Shown here: in pieces, positions 37,514 to 46,058 of the stretch | Layout of the letters: each line of letters starts with the position of its first letter | How positions within the stretch are numbered: the stretch's first letter is position 1 | NCBI RefSeq assembly: GCF_900114005.1 | Contig: NZ_FORM01000005.1 | Location: forward strand, 229,920 to 293,919 | Direction: 5' to 3' | From: Olleya namhaensis | GTDB lineage: Bacteria > Bacteroidota > Bacteroidia > Flavobacteriales > Flavobacteriaceae | DNA: 64,000 bases | Notes under the pieces: generated by a model | What the model was told of the DNA's origin: nothing | Databases searched by the model: none | The model's input: only the letters and a program-made list of their open reading frames with translations | Made by a program: the position numbers and the translations under genes

Positions 37514-39493
37514 TTAGTTGATTAGTATCTTTTTTATTAAACGTTCGCCCTCAGCTTCGATAGTTACCATATACAAACCACTTGCTAGTTTTAAATCTAT
37601 AAAACTATTATTACTAATAGTTTGTGTTAATACAGCTCTTCCTTCAGCTGAAAATACAGTAACCTCATAACTTGGCTTGTTACCCGAAATATATAATTTA
37701 TCTAAAACTGGGTTAGGATACACTTTTATTGTTTCGGTTGTAAAACCAGCAACACTTAATGATTGATTCCAAATATTACCAACCTGGTCTCCCCAAATAT
37801 ATTCTACCAAATCGGGCTGATCAATAAAAGGATTTCTATTAATCTGCCATTCGTAAATCACATTATTTCTATTCATTTCAAAATCATCTGGGGGATCATT
37901 TCTATGCCAATCCAAAAGTGTTTGCAAATCTCCCATTTGCCCCGATGTTGTTGGATATCCGTTTTCTATACTTAACCCATTATATCTAATTTGCATATAT
38001 AAAACACTTCTTGCAACATCCCCTTTAAAACTGCCTAATGTGCCCGAAGGTCCATTATATTGCCCGTAATGTTGATTACTTCTATTACTGTTTTCTGGTC
38101 CATCTGCAGCACGCAATGCATGCGCATCACTATTACCGTGTCTTAAAGAGTCTGCTGTAGTTGCCCACCACACATCTTTACCATCTCCAACATCATCCAA
38201 GTCTATACTATTATATCCCGCCAATGACCTTGGAAAAGTGTGCTCTCTATTCCACTTACCAGTATTATCTGATGTGGTTTGAAAATCTAGTTTAGGCTTA
38301 CCTTCTTCTTTATAGACCAACCACACTTGATTACTGTTTTCTGGATTTTGATCCGCTTCTTCTAATATAGTAATAACATCTCTGTAAGTTTGACCTCTTA
38401 CTAATGCAGGATTAGCAACTATATCTTGTAAAGCTTGCTGTAAGTCTGCATCTGACAAACCATCTAAACTGTCATAATAACCAGAAGGTTGTGTGCCCGA
38501 AACAATCCCAAATGTTGAATTTAAGGGCGTCCCAAAAGGTGCCACAACAAAATCGTTATCCACAACGCGAGTTGTTAAATTATTATTTAACGCAATAAAT
38601 GTTGTTGGCAAATTAGTTACTACTAATTTTAAAACCTCATCCCCTTCGTCAAAAGCATCGTCAATTATTGTGATTGTAGTTGTTACTGTATTTTGTCCTG
38701 CAGGTATCACTAAAGTAGTGCTTCCCGTAAAATCCGAAGTATTAAAACCATAATTATCTAAAGTAAAATCAATAGTTAGATCTGTTGTAACATTTTGCTC
38801 TGTAGTAAACGTGACATCAAATGCATCACCTTCGTTAAAAAAACCGGCAGTAATAGTTGTAAAAACACCATTTAAAACCACTCCACTTCCATCATTTAAA
38901 GCTCTTGGTGTTGGTGTAGTAGAAACATAAGTTATACTATTAGCGTTGGCTAAACCATCGTCAAAACGTTGGATTGAGTTAGTGTTATTACTAGACCCTT
39001 CGTTAATTTGCTCAGAAGCACCTAATAATGCCATTAAGCCAGTATCATTAGCATCACTGGTATCATACACCAAAACATCTACTAAATTAGTCTGTGTTGC
39101 TAAAGTCCCTTCTAAAAAATCTGTATCATCGCCTAAATATAAAGCAACTGCATCCGCACCATTCTGAATTAAATTAGTTGGAATAGTTACTTGTGGAAAA
39201 GGAGACACATTACTACTACCTATTAAAAGCAATCCGTTTATATCTGTAGTGTAACCATCTAAATCTAAAGCGAAATAACTAGAATCGCCACCACTTGTAG
39301 AGCCATTAAAAAGCACTAAAACATAACCATCTAAAGCAAAGTTTGGAACACTTGATAATAATTCTATAAACTCATGGTTATCAATATTGTTACCTTCAAA
39401 GGTAGTATCGCAATCCAGCTCATTAATTACAACCGTTTGAGAATACCCCAAAACTGAAAAAAGAAAAGAGGCTAATAGAGTAATTTTTTTCAT
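37514..39493 (-). CDS. Secreted endonuclease I with T9SS sorting domain
   Basis: 659 residues. Signal peptide (to about 18, VLGYSQ), a lamin-tail-like beta domain (about 20-200, with HEFIELLS), a Calx-beta-like segment (about 225-315, FDEGDEVLKLVV), then an endonuclease I domain (about 330-580): WNREHTFPRSL (catalytic His), DSLRHGNSDAHAL and GSFKGDVARSVLYMQIRY. It ends with a type A T9SS sorting domain (VYPNPVLDKLYISG to KKILIN). Extracellular DNase, perhaps for nutrient DNA. Assignment is strong. Confidence 0.93.
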   Translation of the reverse strand: MKKITLLASFLFSVLGYSQTVVINELDCDTTFEGNNIDNHEFIELLSSVPNFALDGYVLVLFNGSTSGGDSSYFALDLDGYTTDINGLLLIGSSNVSPFPQVTIPTNLIQNGADAVALYLGDDTDFLEGTLATQTNLVDVLVYDTSDANDTGLMALLGASEQINEGSSNNTNSIQRFDDGLANANSITYVSTTPTPRALNDGSGVVLNGVFTTITAGFFNEGDAFDVTFTTEQNVTTDLTIDFTLDNYGFNTSDFTGSTTLVIPAGQNTVTTTITIIDDAFDEGDEVLKLVVTNLPTTFIALNNNLTTRVVDNDFVVAPFGTPLNSTFGIVSGTQPSGYYDSLDGLSDADLQQALQDIVANPALVRGQTYRDVITILEEADQNPENSNQVWLVYKEEGKPKLDFQTTSDNTGKWNREHTFPRSLAGYNSIDLDDVGDGKDVWWATTADSLRHGNSDAHALRAADGPENSNRSNQHYGQYNGPSGTLGSFKGDVARSVLYMQIRYNGLSIENGYPTTSGQMGDLQTLLDWHRNDPPDDFEMNRNNVIYEWQINRNPFIDQPDLVEYIWGDQVGNIWNQSLSVAGFTTETIKVYPNPVLDKLYISGNKPSYEVTVFSAEGRAVLTQTISNNSFIDLKLASGLYMVTIEAEGERLIKKILIN

Positions 39494-39627
39494 ACTTATT
39501 TTTTTTGCGAAAATAGTATTTAAAACCAGGTAAGCTTTTCTTCTAGTATTAAATTAAAATTAACAAATTGCAAAAACAGCATTTTATTACTAGAAAAAGC
39601 CTTTTAAATTAAACAAGCAAATAATTG

Positions 39628-40719
39628 TTACTCGTCTTTTTTATCCTTTTTCATAACAATAGTTCTATAAGGAAACGGAATCTCAATACCTTCTTGATCA
39701 AAACGCATTTTAATACTTTCTAAAACATCTATTTTAATCTGAAAACTATCATTAAAATCTTTAGCCCAAGCCCAAGCACGTATGGTCACAGAAGAATCGT
39801 TAAGCTCCGTTAACGCTGTTTTTACCATTGGTTTACCATCTTGGATATCTATTTCTGTACGATTATCGTATATAAGCGGATGCTTTTCGCATTCTTCCCT
39901 CATTATTGTCTTGGCCAATGCAACATCACTGTCGTAAGAAATACCAATCTCTATTCTCTCGCAACATTTTAATTCACCTAAATCGTAGTTTATCAACTTC
40001 TCTTTATTCATGATAGCATTTGGGATGACAATCATTTTATTTTCAAAGTTTCTAATAACCGTGTGACGCAAAGTAATGTCCGTAACACGACCTACCATAG
40101 TATCTGTTACCTTAACGGTGTCTCCTATTTTAAAAGGTTTAAAAACAATTATAAAAATACCACCAATTAAATTAGACAATGCTTCTTGAGATGCAACACC
40201 AATAATAAGCGCCAATACTCCAGCCCCACCTAAAGCGGTTTGTGCCACTCCTTTTAAAGATGGAAACGCCAATAAACACAAGATAAAACCAAATAAATAA
40301 ATACCAACAATTACTACCGACCTTAAAAACTTGATACTAGTAGGGTCTTGATTACTTTCTATCTTTTTTTGGATATCTAATTTAAACCACAAATTAATGG
40401 TCGTCGCAACAATTACAGTTACAGCCAACACAAGCCCGACATATAACACCGTTTTAAACTCATGAATCACAATACTTTTATCGTCATTCTCTACAAAAAG
40501 ATAACTTAGAGCTATAATTCCTAAGATAATCCAAAGCGCATTTAATATTTTTTTAAGCAGGTTGGTCGATTTTGGTGCTTCTGTTGGAAACTTCCTTTTC
40601 TTTTCTTTTACAACCCACTTGTGCAGCATGTTAGTTAACACGCGTAATATTATAACAATAGCTATTACAAAAATGCTGTAAATAAGATCTTGCTGATGTG
40701 CTTTAAAAAAATCAATCAT
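39628..40719 (-). CDS. MscS-family mechanosensitive channel
   Basis: 363 residues: N-terminal helix, a polybasic loop (KWVVKEKKRKFP), three more helices, then the MscS core. The pore-lining helix is visible at GGAGVLALIIGVASQEALSNLIGGI, with the beta domain FKIGDTVKV and GRVTDITLRHT and C-terminal IPFPYRTIVM. It opens under membrane tension to release osmolytes during downshock. Monocistronic. Confidence 0.94.
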   Translation of the reverse strand: MIDFFKAHQQDLIYSIFVIAIVIILRVLTNMLHKWVVKEKKRKFPTEAPKSTNLLKKILNALWIILGIIALSYLFVENDDKSIVIHEFKTVLYVGLVLAVTVIVATTINLWFKLDIQKKIESNQDPTSIKFLRSVVIVGIYLFGFILCLLAFPSLKGVAQTALGGAGVLALIIGVASQEALSNLIGGIFIIVFKPFKIGDTVKVTDTMVGRVTDITLRHTVIRNFENKMIVIPNAIMNKEKLINYDLGELKCCERIEIGISYDSDVALAKTIMREECEKHPLIYDNRTEIDIQDGKPMVKTALTELNDSSVTIRAWAWAKDFNDSFQIKIDVLESIKMRFDQEGIEIPFPYRTIVMKKDKKDE

Positions 40720-41224
40720 TGTTACTATTTATTAGTTTGTTACCTTTTTTAGTTGGTTTTTAAATTTTGATACACATTTACGTATCGTTTATGTTTAAAT
40801 ATACCCCCAAATTAACACCCCTAAATCTACTACAAAAATAGACCGCGCTATTATACTGCAAATTTACTACTAGTTTGGATGCTTAAAAATTACTTCTATT
40901 AAAGTTTTGTTATAAAAAAAAGTGAGCAGTAAAAAGAAAAATTTTAAAATCGAAAACAATAGAATTCAAATAATTCCACTAATCTTAAATCAAACAGCCC
41001 TACTCCAAAGTAAACCCTTAAAAAAACGCCCTACAATTATTATAAATAAAAACCATAAACACGATTTAGAGTTACACATTAAAACTTTGATAAAGGTCTA
41101 ATAGTAAAAATCGAAACACATCACGTTTATTTACTTATATAAGTAAAGTCAAATGTATCAATATCCCTGTTTTTGCTTGGTAGATATTATTAAAAAAATA
41201 TATCTTCAAAAAACAATCCTGAAA
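40720..41224. other. Gene-poor stretch
   Basis: About 500 bp of very AT-rich sequence without credible coding frames. One item stands out: an 18-bp perfect palindrome TTTACTTATATAAGTAAA at 41130-41147, about 80 bp before a possible mini-ORF, which could be a regulator site. Confidence 0.5.
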
Positions 41225-41314
41225 ATGGATGTAATTACTAACCCTTTAAACTACAAAATTATGCTAACACTTGCCAAAATGATAATCGACATTTTAACAT
41301 CGGTTATACTGTAA
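41225..41314 (+). CDS. Possible 29-residue hydrophobic peptide
   Basis: ATG at 41225 to TAA at 41314. The C-terminal half is hydrophobic (KMIIDILTSVIL); a second in-frame ATG at 41261 would give 17 residues. A hairpin with A/T-rich arms follows at 41317-41359, and an 18-bp palindrome lies upstream. Size, hydrophobicity and hairpin are like small toxic or membrane peptides, but there is no family match and it may be chance. Confidence 0.25.
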   Translation: MDVITNPLNYKIMLTLAKMIIDILTSVIL

Positions 41315-41316
41315 AC

Positions 41317-41359
41317 CATAAAATGTAAAACTTAGTCTAGAATAAGTTTTACCATTTTA
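41317..41359. terminator. Hairpin after the mini-ORF
   Basis: TAAAACTTA / TAAGTTTTA stem with loop GTCTAGAA, extended by CATAAAATG / CCATTTTAT with one bulge. Weak terminator candidate. Confidence 0.4.
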
Positions 41360-41426
41360 TTTAAAACTCTAAATCATTAGGCAGATAGTCACTAAAGCTA
41401 TAATTTTGAACCCTAATTAAAAGGGA

Positions 41427-41579
41427 ATGAAAAAAACATTTTTTAAGTTTTTATCTAAAGTTAATAAACTTATACTACCAAGTTATACAAAGCAAAAACT
41501 GGATCTAAGCAAAGCCTCTAAATTACAGATGGCTATTTTTGGCTGGAAGGTATTTGTAACTAAAAACACATTAAATTAA
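41427..41579 (+). CDS. 50-residue conserved small basic protein
   Basis: ATG at 41427 preceded by AAAAGGGA, TAA at 41579. Lys-rich N-terminus (MKKTFFKFLSKVNKLILPSY) then LDLSKASKLQMAIFGWKVFVT. I recall many flavobacteria carrying near-identical 50-residue proteins with the LQMAIIGWR-type ending, often misnamed SsrA-binding protein in databases. Function unknown; it is not SmpB. It lies 67 bp before tRNA-Arg. Confidence 0.7.
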   Translation: MKKTFFKFLSKVNKLILPSYTKQKLDLSKASKLQMAIFGWKVFVTKNTLN

Positions 41580-41646
41580 AATTAATCGTCAAATAGTTTT
41601 GATGTTAATATAAATAATCCATATATTTGCACCCACGAAAAAAAAA

Positions 41647-41720
41647 GGCCTCGTGGCGCAACTGAATAGCGCACTTGATTACGGCTCAAGAGGTTACTGG
41701 TTTGAATCCAGTCGAGGTCA
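41647..41720 (+). tRNA. tRNA-Arg(ACG)
   Basis: 74-nt cloverleaf: acceptor GGCCTCG/CGAGGTC with one G-T pair, anticodon stem CTTGA/TCAAG around loop TTACGGC (anticodon ACG, read as ICG), T arm ACTGG-TTTGAAT-CCAGT, discriminator A. CCA is not encoded. Confidence 0.95.
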
Positions 41721-41726
41721 CTTAGT

Positions 41727-41771
41727 AAAACCAGCATATTTCAAAAATATTTGAAATTGCTGGTTTTTTTT
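41727..41771 (+). terminator. Terminator after tRNA-Arg
   Basis: Long stem AAAACCAGCA..ATTTCAAA / TTTGAAAT..TGCTGGTTTT followed by T residues, beginning 6 bp after the tRNA. Confidence 0.85.
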
Positions 41772-41855
41772 TATCCTGTATTTTCCTAAAAAACACAATT
41801 AATTAATCATTAAAATAAGATTACTTGTATTTTTAGGGACGACAACTATTACTTA

Positions 41856-42557
41856 ATGACACTAACAGATAAAAAATACCAAAGCATACACTTAATTGTA
41901 TTGATTGTATTAGTTACACTACTGTGGAATACCCCATTGGTCTATCCTATTAAATTGTTTGTGGTAATGCTTCATGAAATGAGTCATGGATTAATGGCTA
42001 TTGCTTTTGGCGGACAAATAATTGAAATACAAATTAGTCAACACATTGGAGGCTATTGCTTATACACGATCTCTCCTACTTTTTGGAGCGAATTTATGAC
42101 CGGAAGTGCCGGTTACCTTGGTAGCTTATTCTGGGGCTCTCTAATACTAGTCTTAGCTGTCAAATCAGAACGGGACAAGTACATTACATTGCTTATCGGG
42201 ATGATCTTAATAATACTTTCTTACTTTGTTTTACAATCTGGCGAGTTTTTTGGTACCGCTATGACCTTTGGACTTGGTCTTTTTATGCTAATTGCATTTA
42301 AATACTTTAGTACTTTTTTTCACGATTTATGGCTTAAATTTTTAGGAATAACCTCTTGTGCTTATGTTATCTTAGATATAAAAGGAGATTTAATAGACAA
42401 TAGTAATATTGGAAGTGATGCTGACGCTATTGCAGCATTAACCGGTATACCAAGTGTGCTTGTTGGTGTAATATGGATGGTTATAGCCGTAATTACTATG
42501 TTTATGGTGCTACGCTATGTATACCAAAAACAAAAAGCAGAAGCTAACGTACTGTAA
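41856..42557 (+). CDS. M50-type membrane metallopeptidase
   Basis: 233 residues with about six helices and a zinc motif HEMSHG (His40-Glu41-His44) inside the second helix, as in the M50B-like site-2-protease relatives. A downstream segment SDADAIAALTGIP near the C-terminus probably supplies the third ligand (Asp). Intramembrane proteases of this group are sometimes regulatory, but no substrate is evident here. A small DUF2892 gene follows at 66 bp. Confidence 0.83.
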   Translation: MTLTDKKYQSIHLIVLIVLVTLLWNTPLVYPIKLFVVMLHEMSHGLMAIAFGGQIIEIQISQHIGGYCLYTISPTFWSEFMTGSAGYLGSLFWGSLILVLAVKSERDKYITLLIGMILIILSYFVLQSGEFFGTAMTFGLGLFMLIAFKYFSTFFHDLWLKFLGITSCAYVILDIKGDLIDNSNIGSDADAIAALTGIPSVLVGVIWMVIAVITMFMVLRYVYQKQKAEANVL

Positions 42558-42623
42558 AAAATACTTAAAAAAAGTTACTTCTTTATTTCTAATGCTTACT
42601 TTTAAGTAATAAATACTAGTATT

Positions 42624-42827
42624 ATGAAAAAAAATATGGGAGCTTTAGATAAAAGCTTAAGAGTATTAGCAGCTATATTTATAGCCTTACTTTATTATCT
42701 AGATATACTTAGCGGAATGGTAGCCTATGTCTTAATGGCTGTAGCAATCGTGTTTTTAATAACAAGCTTTGTCAACTTTTGCCCACTGTATGCCATTTTA
42801 GGCGTAAATACTTGTAAAAGAAAATAA
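42624..42827 (+). CDS. DUF2892 small inner-membrane protein
   Basis: 67 residues: KNMGALDKSLRVLAA start, two transmembrane helices (about 13-30 and 32-50) and the FVNFCPLYAILGVNTCK ending typical of the YgaP-type DUF2892 family, often linked to rhodanese or sulfur genes; none is near here. A terminator follows. Confidence 0.9.
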   Translation: MKKNMGALDKSLRVLAAIFIALLYYLDILSGMVAYVLMAVAIVFLITSFVNFCPLYAILGVNTCKRK

Positions 42828-42834
42828 CAAGCAT

Positions 42835-42874
42835 AAAAAAAAAGAGTCTTTATAATTAAAGACTCTTTTTTTTT
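42835..42874. terminator. Bidirectional terminator
   Basis: Stem around AAGAGTCTTTA / TAAAGACTCTT with long A and T flanks, between DUF2892 and the convergent clpS, overlapping the last base of the clpS stop. Confidence 0.88.
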
Positions 42875-43148
42875 AAATAATTTCTGCACTTAACCCTGCT
42901 TCTAGCAGCATTGTGCATCGTGGTTCCAACTCTTTATAAGCACCTGTTTTAACCGTGCATTGTCCTTTATAATGCACTAAAATAGTACATTGCTCTGCTT
43001 GCTCTGGTGTATGATCACAGGCATAAATTAAACTATCTATGACATGATCAAATGTATTTACATCATCGTTATAAACAACAATTTCATTGTTTGGCTTCTC
43101 TAAAGTATCGACCTCGTGTTGTTCTTGTATTTTCTCTTTTGTACTCAT
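42873..43148 (-). CDS. clpS: ATP-dependent Clp protease adaptor ClpS
   Basis: 91 residues from the ATG at 43148; 21 upstream codons in frame pass through non-conserved sequence. VVYNDDVNTFDHVIDSLIYACDHTPEQA contains the N-degron pocket (DDVNTFDHV), followed by the QAEQCTILVHYKGQCTVKTG core. ClpS delivers N-end-rule substrates to ClpA or ClpC. Monocistronic. Confidence 0.95.
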   Translation of the reverse strand: MSTKEKIQEQHEVDTLEKPNNEIVVYNDDVNTFDHVIDSLIYACDHTPEQAEQCTILVHYKGQCTVKTGAYKELEPRCTMLLEAGLSAEII

Positions 43149-43192
43149 ACGTACTTCTTTTTGGTATAAAAGTAAAAAATTATTAGACATAA

Positions 43193-43224
43193 AAAAAGGC
43201 TTCTGTTGCAACAGAAGCCTTTTT
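43193..43224. terminator. Terminator after the HEIGH protease gene
   Basis: 32-bp perfect palindrome with core GGCTTCTGTTGCAACAGAAGCC minus its outer A/T flanks shown as AAAAA/TTTTT, 21 bp beyond the protease stop. Confidence 0.85.
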
Positions 43225-43244
43225 AATACGTATTTAACTAAATA

Positions 43245-44075
43245 TTAATACATTATACGTAATGCATTAACATCATCAGTACCAAACTCTCCATCTTCAC
43301 TTGTACTAAAACAAGCTAACATTACAGACGTCGCTGGATCATTTCCACCTAAATCAATTGCTCCGATAGATCCTGCACCTTCATTTTGGTTTTGACCACA
43401 ACTAGCTCTGTTAAACCAATCTGTGTGTCTAAATCCAATAGAATGTCCAATTTCATGAGTAATAACATGCTCTACTACATTAGTATCATAACTATCTAAA
43501 CCGTACAATTGTACAAATTTATTTGGGTTACCATTACTGGGAAAACCTGCCGATCCACCAGAACCAGACTCATTTGGGTTATGATACACTACCATGTCTT
43601 TAGATTGGTAGTTGGTTCCGAATGTTAATTGAAACGAAATTGAAACTCCGCTTAATGCATTATAATTATTAACAGCCCATTGTAAAGCTGTTCTCTCTTT
43701 TGAAGACAACGCATTGCTACCTCCTGTATAACCAATAATTGTAATGGTTTTACCTTGAGAAACTAGGTTGTTTGTACGATAGTTTCGATCTGTAGAAGCG
43801 TCGTCTTCAAGACTTAAGACTTCTTCTTCACTCATAAAAATATCACCTTCTACCTCAATCATTTCTTTTGTGGTACCGTCGGGTAATAAAAAATCGACTA
43901 GTTTGACATTATTAGTGTTGATTTGCGCATTGGCTAACTTTTCTAATACTTTTGCCGAAATTTCTTTTTTTGCTATTGCTTCTTCTTCAATAGAGGTTGT
44001 TTCTTCTTTTTGACAGGATTGTAATCCTAAAATAAAACACAGGCTGGCTAGAGCCATAAATTTAATTTTGTTCAT
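43245..44075 (-). CDS. Dual-action HEIGH metallopeptidase (M57-like) lipoprotein
   Basis: 276 residues: lipobox LQSCQK (Cys21), a charged pro-region to about 100, then a zinc protease domain with HEIGHSIGFRH (His207, Glu208, His211, His217), the extended metzincin-type site named for its HEIGH sequence. Found in Bacteroidota as secreted or surface proteases. Also present: SGVSISFQLTFGTNYQ and MVVYHNPNE. It may be involved in nutrition or defence; target unknown. Confidence 0.92.
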   Translation of the reverse strand: MNKIKFMALASLCFILGLQSCQKEETTSIEEEAIAKKEISAKVLEKLANAQINTNNVKLVDFLLPDGTTKEMIEVEGDIFMSEEEVLSLEDDASTDRNYRTNNLVSQGKTITIIGYTGGSNALSSKERTALQWAVNNYNALSGVSISFQLTFGTNYQSKDMVVYHNPNESGSGGSAGFPSNGNPNKFVQLYGLDSYDTNVVEHVITHEIGHSIGFRHTDWFNRASCGQNQNEGAGSIGAIDLGGNDPATSVMLACFSTSEDGEFGTDDVNALRIMY

Positions 44076-44238
44076 TTTGGTTGAATTTTAAATTAATAAA
44101 TGGTTTGCTTTACGTAAAATGTTTCACATGATCTTTAAACGTTAGTTTAAGGGTATTTTGCTATTAACCAAATGTGAGATAATTATCAAGTCAAAGGTAA
44201 ATGATTAAAAAAGAAGAATGTTGCGGTTTTTACCACAA

Positions 44239-44279
44239 AAAATAGCGTTTTAACATTAAAAATGTTAAAACGCTATTTT
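44239..44279 (-). terminator. Terminator after prmA
   Basis: 19-bp stem, arms AAAATAGCGTTTTAACATT / AATGTTAAAACGCTATTTT around AAA, 32 bp after the prmA stop. Confidence 0.88.
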
Positions 44280-44311
44280 ATTAATAATAAAACTAGATTT
44301 TTAGCTCTGAT

Positions 44312-45151
44312 TTATTGCTTTTCAAATTTAAGTGCAACCCAATTATTTCTTGTTAATGTATCTTTTAAAACAAGCTGGTTATCGTTACACTCCTTTTCTA
44401 TCATTGGGATGTCTTCTTGGTAAAAACCACTTAAAAACAAGGTTCCTTTTGCATCAATACATTTTGAATATGTTGCAATGTCGTTTAATAAGATGTTACG
44501 ATTAATGTTTGCTATAATGGTATCGTACTTTTTATCTTTTAAAAGCGCTGCTTCCCCTTCATAAACAGAAATATGTTTACAATTGTTACGCTCCACGTTT
44601 TCTAAGCTATTTAAGTAGCACCAGTTATCAATATCTATAGCATCTAATGGTTTTGCACCTTTCATCTCTGCTAGTATCGCTAAAACAGCTGTACCGCATC
44701 CCATATCTAAAACGGACTTGCCTTCAAAATCGTTTTTAAGAATATGCTGGATCATCATGTGTGTGGTTTCATGATGCCCTGTTCCAAAACTCATTTTTGG
44801 CTCGATGATAATATCATATTCTGTATCAAACTTGTCATGGAATGGTGCACGTACTGCACACAGATCATCGACTACTATTGGGTTAAAGTTTTTCTCCCAC
44901 TCTTCGTTCCAATTGGTTTGCTCAATTTCGTCAAAGGTATATGTGATTTTAAACTCGTCTGACTTTAATATTTGGATATCGTCCAAAATAGTATCGTAAT
45001 ACTCTTCTTTTTGGATGTATGCTGTAACGCCTTCTTCGGTCTCTACAAAACTTTCAAATCCTGCGTAACCTAATTCTGCAATAAGAATTTCTGTTCCTGG
45101 TTGCATTGGTTGCACTTTAAAGTAATACCCTATGTAAATAATATTTGACAT
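44312..45151 (-). CDS. prmA: Ribosomal protein L11 methyltransferase
   Basis: 279 residues from the ATG at 45151; the longer frame to 45274 would run through an intergenic repeat. N-terminal L11-binding domain, then a Rossmann methyltransferase: GTGHHETTHMM, VLDMGCGTAVLAILAEMKGA and DTIIANINRNILL (the NPPY-like position is NINR). It trimethylates L11 Lys and N-terminus. Its gene lies downstream of tpiA, separated by a repeat element. Confidence 0.95.
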   Translation of the reverse strand: MSNIIYIGYYFKVQPMQPGTEILIAELGYAGFESFVETEEGVTAYIQKEEYYDTILDDIQILKSDEFKITYTFDEIEQTNWNEEWEKNFNPIVVDDLCAVRAPFHDKFDTEYDIIIEPKMSFGTGHHETTHMMIQHILKNDFEGKSVLDMGCGTAVLAILAEMKGAKPLDAIDIDNWCYLNSLENVERNNCKHISVYEGEAALLKDKKYDTIIANINRNILLNDIATYSKCIDAKGTLFLSGFYQEDIPMIEKECNDNQLVLKDTLTRNNWVALKFEKQ

Positions 45152-45183
45152 TTTAATTTGTACTGTATTTTGCAGATTAGCCT

Positions 45184-45270
45184 GCGTTAGCGGTTGTAGT
45201 GGCATCCTTTTTTTGCTGCCATATATGGCAAAAAAAGATATAACGGAAGACGCGACCCTTGTGGTAACGC
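45184..45270 (-). repeat. Structured intergenic repeat, copy 1
   Basis: 87-bp element with GCGTTA / TAACGC ends. The scaffold includes GCGTTAGCGGTTGTAGTGG, an internal hairpin TGCCATATATGGCA flanked by T7/A7, then TAACGGA and GACGCGACC. A second copy in opposite orientation is at 58373-58481. Confidence 0.75.
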
Positions 45271-45297
45271 CCAAATTATTTTGAATATTGTTTGTGT

Positions 45298-46047
45298 TTA
45301 AAAGGCGTTTACAATCGCGTAAAAATCTTCAGCTTTTAAGGCTGCTCCACCAATTAATCCACCATCTACGTCTGGTTTTGAAAAAATCTCTTTGGCATTT
45401 GCAGGTTTTACACTACCACCGTAAAGGATAGTCATGTCGTCCGCCACTTGGTTACCGTATTTGTCATTTAATGTTTTACGGATAAATTTGTGCATGTCTT
45501 GTGCTTGTTCTGGACTTGCTGTTTCGCCAGTTCCAATTGCCCATACAGGCTCATAAGCCAACACGATATTTTTGAATGCCGAAGCGTCTAAATGAAACAA
45601 TGCGTTTTTGATTTGACTTTCCACTACTGCTTCATGATTTGCAGCTTTACGGTCTGCTAGTTCTTCTCCAAAACAGAAAATGACACGCAAATCTTTTGAT
45701 AAGGCTTGATCTACTTTTTTAGCTAAAATAGCATCGTCTTCGTTAAAATACGCACGACGCTCTGAGTGTCCTAGAATCACCGTTTTTATCCCTACGCTTT
45801 TAAGCATGTCTGCGCTGACCTCTCCTGTATAAGCTCCGTTTTCTGCAAAGTGCATGTTTTGCGCTATTACTTCTATATCGTCATGTCGTGTAGCTTCAAA
45901 AGCATGCCATAAGTTGGTAAATGTTGGCGCAATCATAACCTCTGCATTAGATGTTTTTGTTTGTCTTTTTAAATCTGAAATTAATGCTTCTGATAGTGGT
46001 AAATCATTATTCATTTTCCAATTTCCGGCTACTATGTTTTTTCTCAT
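45298..46047 (-). CDS. tpiA: Triosephosphate isomerase
   Basis: 249 residues with VAGNWKMN, the catalytic His in ILGHSERR, Glu in AYEPVWAIGTG (loop 6) and the C-terminal LYGGSVKPANAKE phosphate site. Interconverts DHAP and GAP in the cytoplasm. It ends 11 bp after the ABC permease gene on the same strand, so may be in one transcript with it. Confidence 0.97.
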   Translation of the reverse strand: MRKNIVAGNWKMNNDLPLSEALISDLKRQTKTSNAEVMIAPTFTNLWHAFEATRHDDIEVIAQNMHFAENGAYTGEVSADMLKSVGIKTVILGHSERRAYFNEDDAILAKKVDQALSKDLRVIFCFGEELADRKAANHEAVVESQIKNALFHLDASAFKNIVLAYEPVWAIGTGETASPEQAQDMHKFIRKTLNDKYGNQVADDMTILYGGSVKPANAKEIFSKPDVDGGLIGGAALKAEDFYAIVNAF

Positions 46048-46058
46048 GACGTTGTGTT

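Noticed and set aside
45152..45274. Extended prmA N-terminus
   Set aside because: The added codons lie within the structured intergenic repeat and precede the conserved start.
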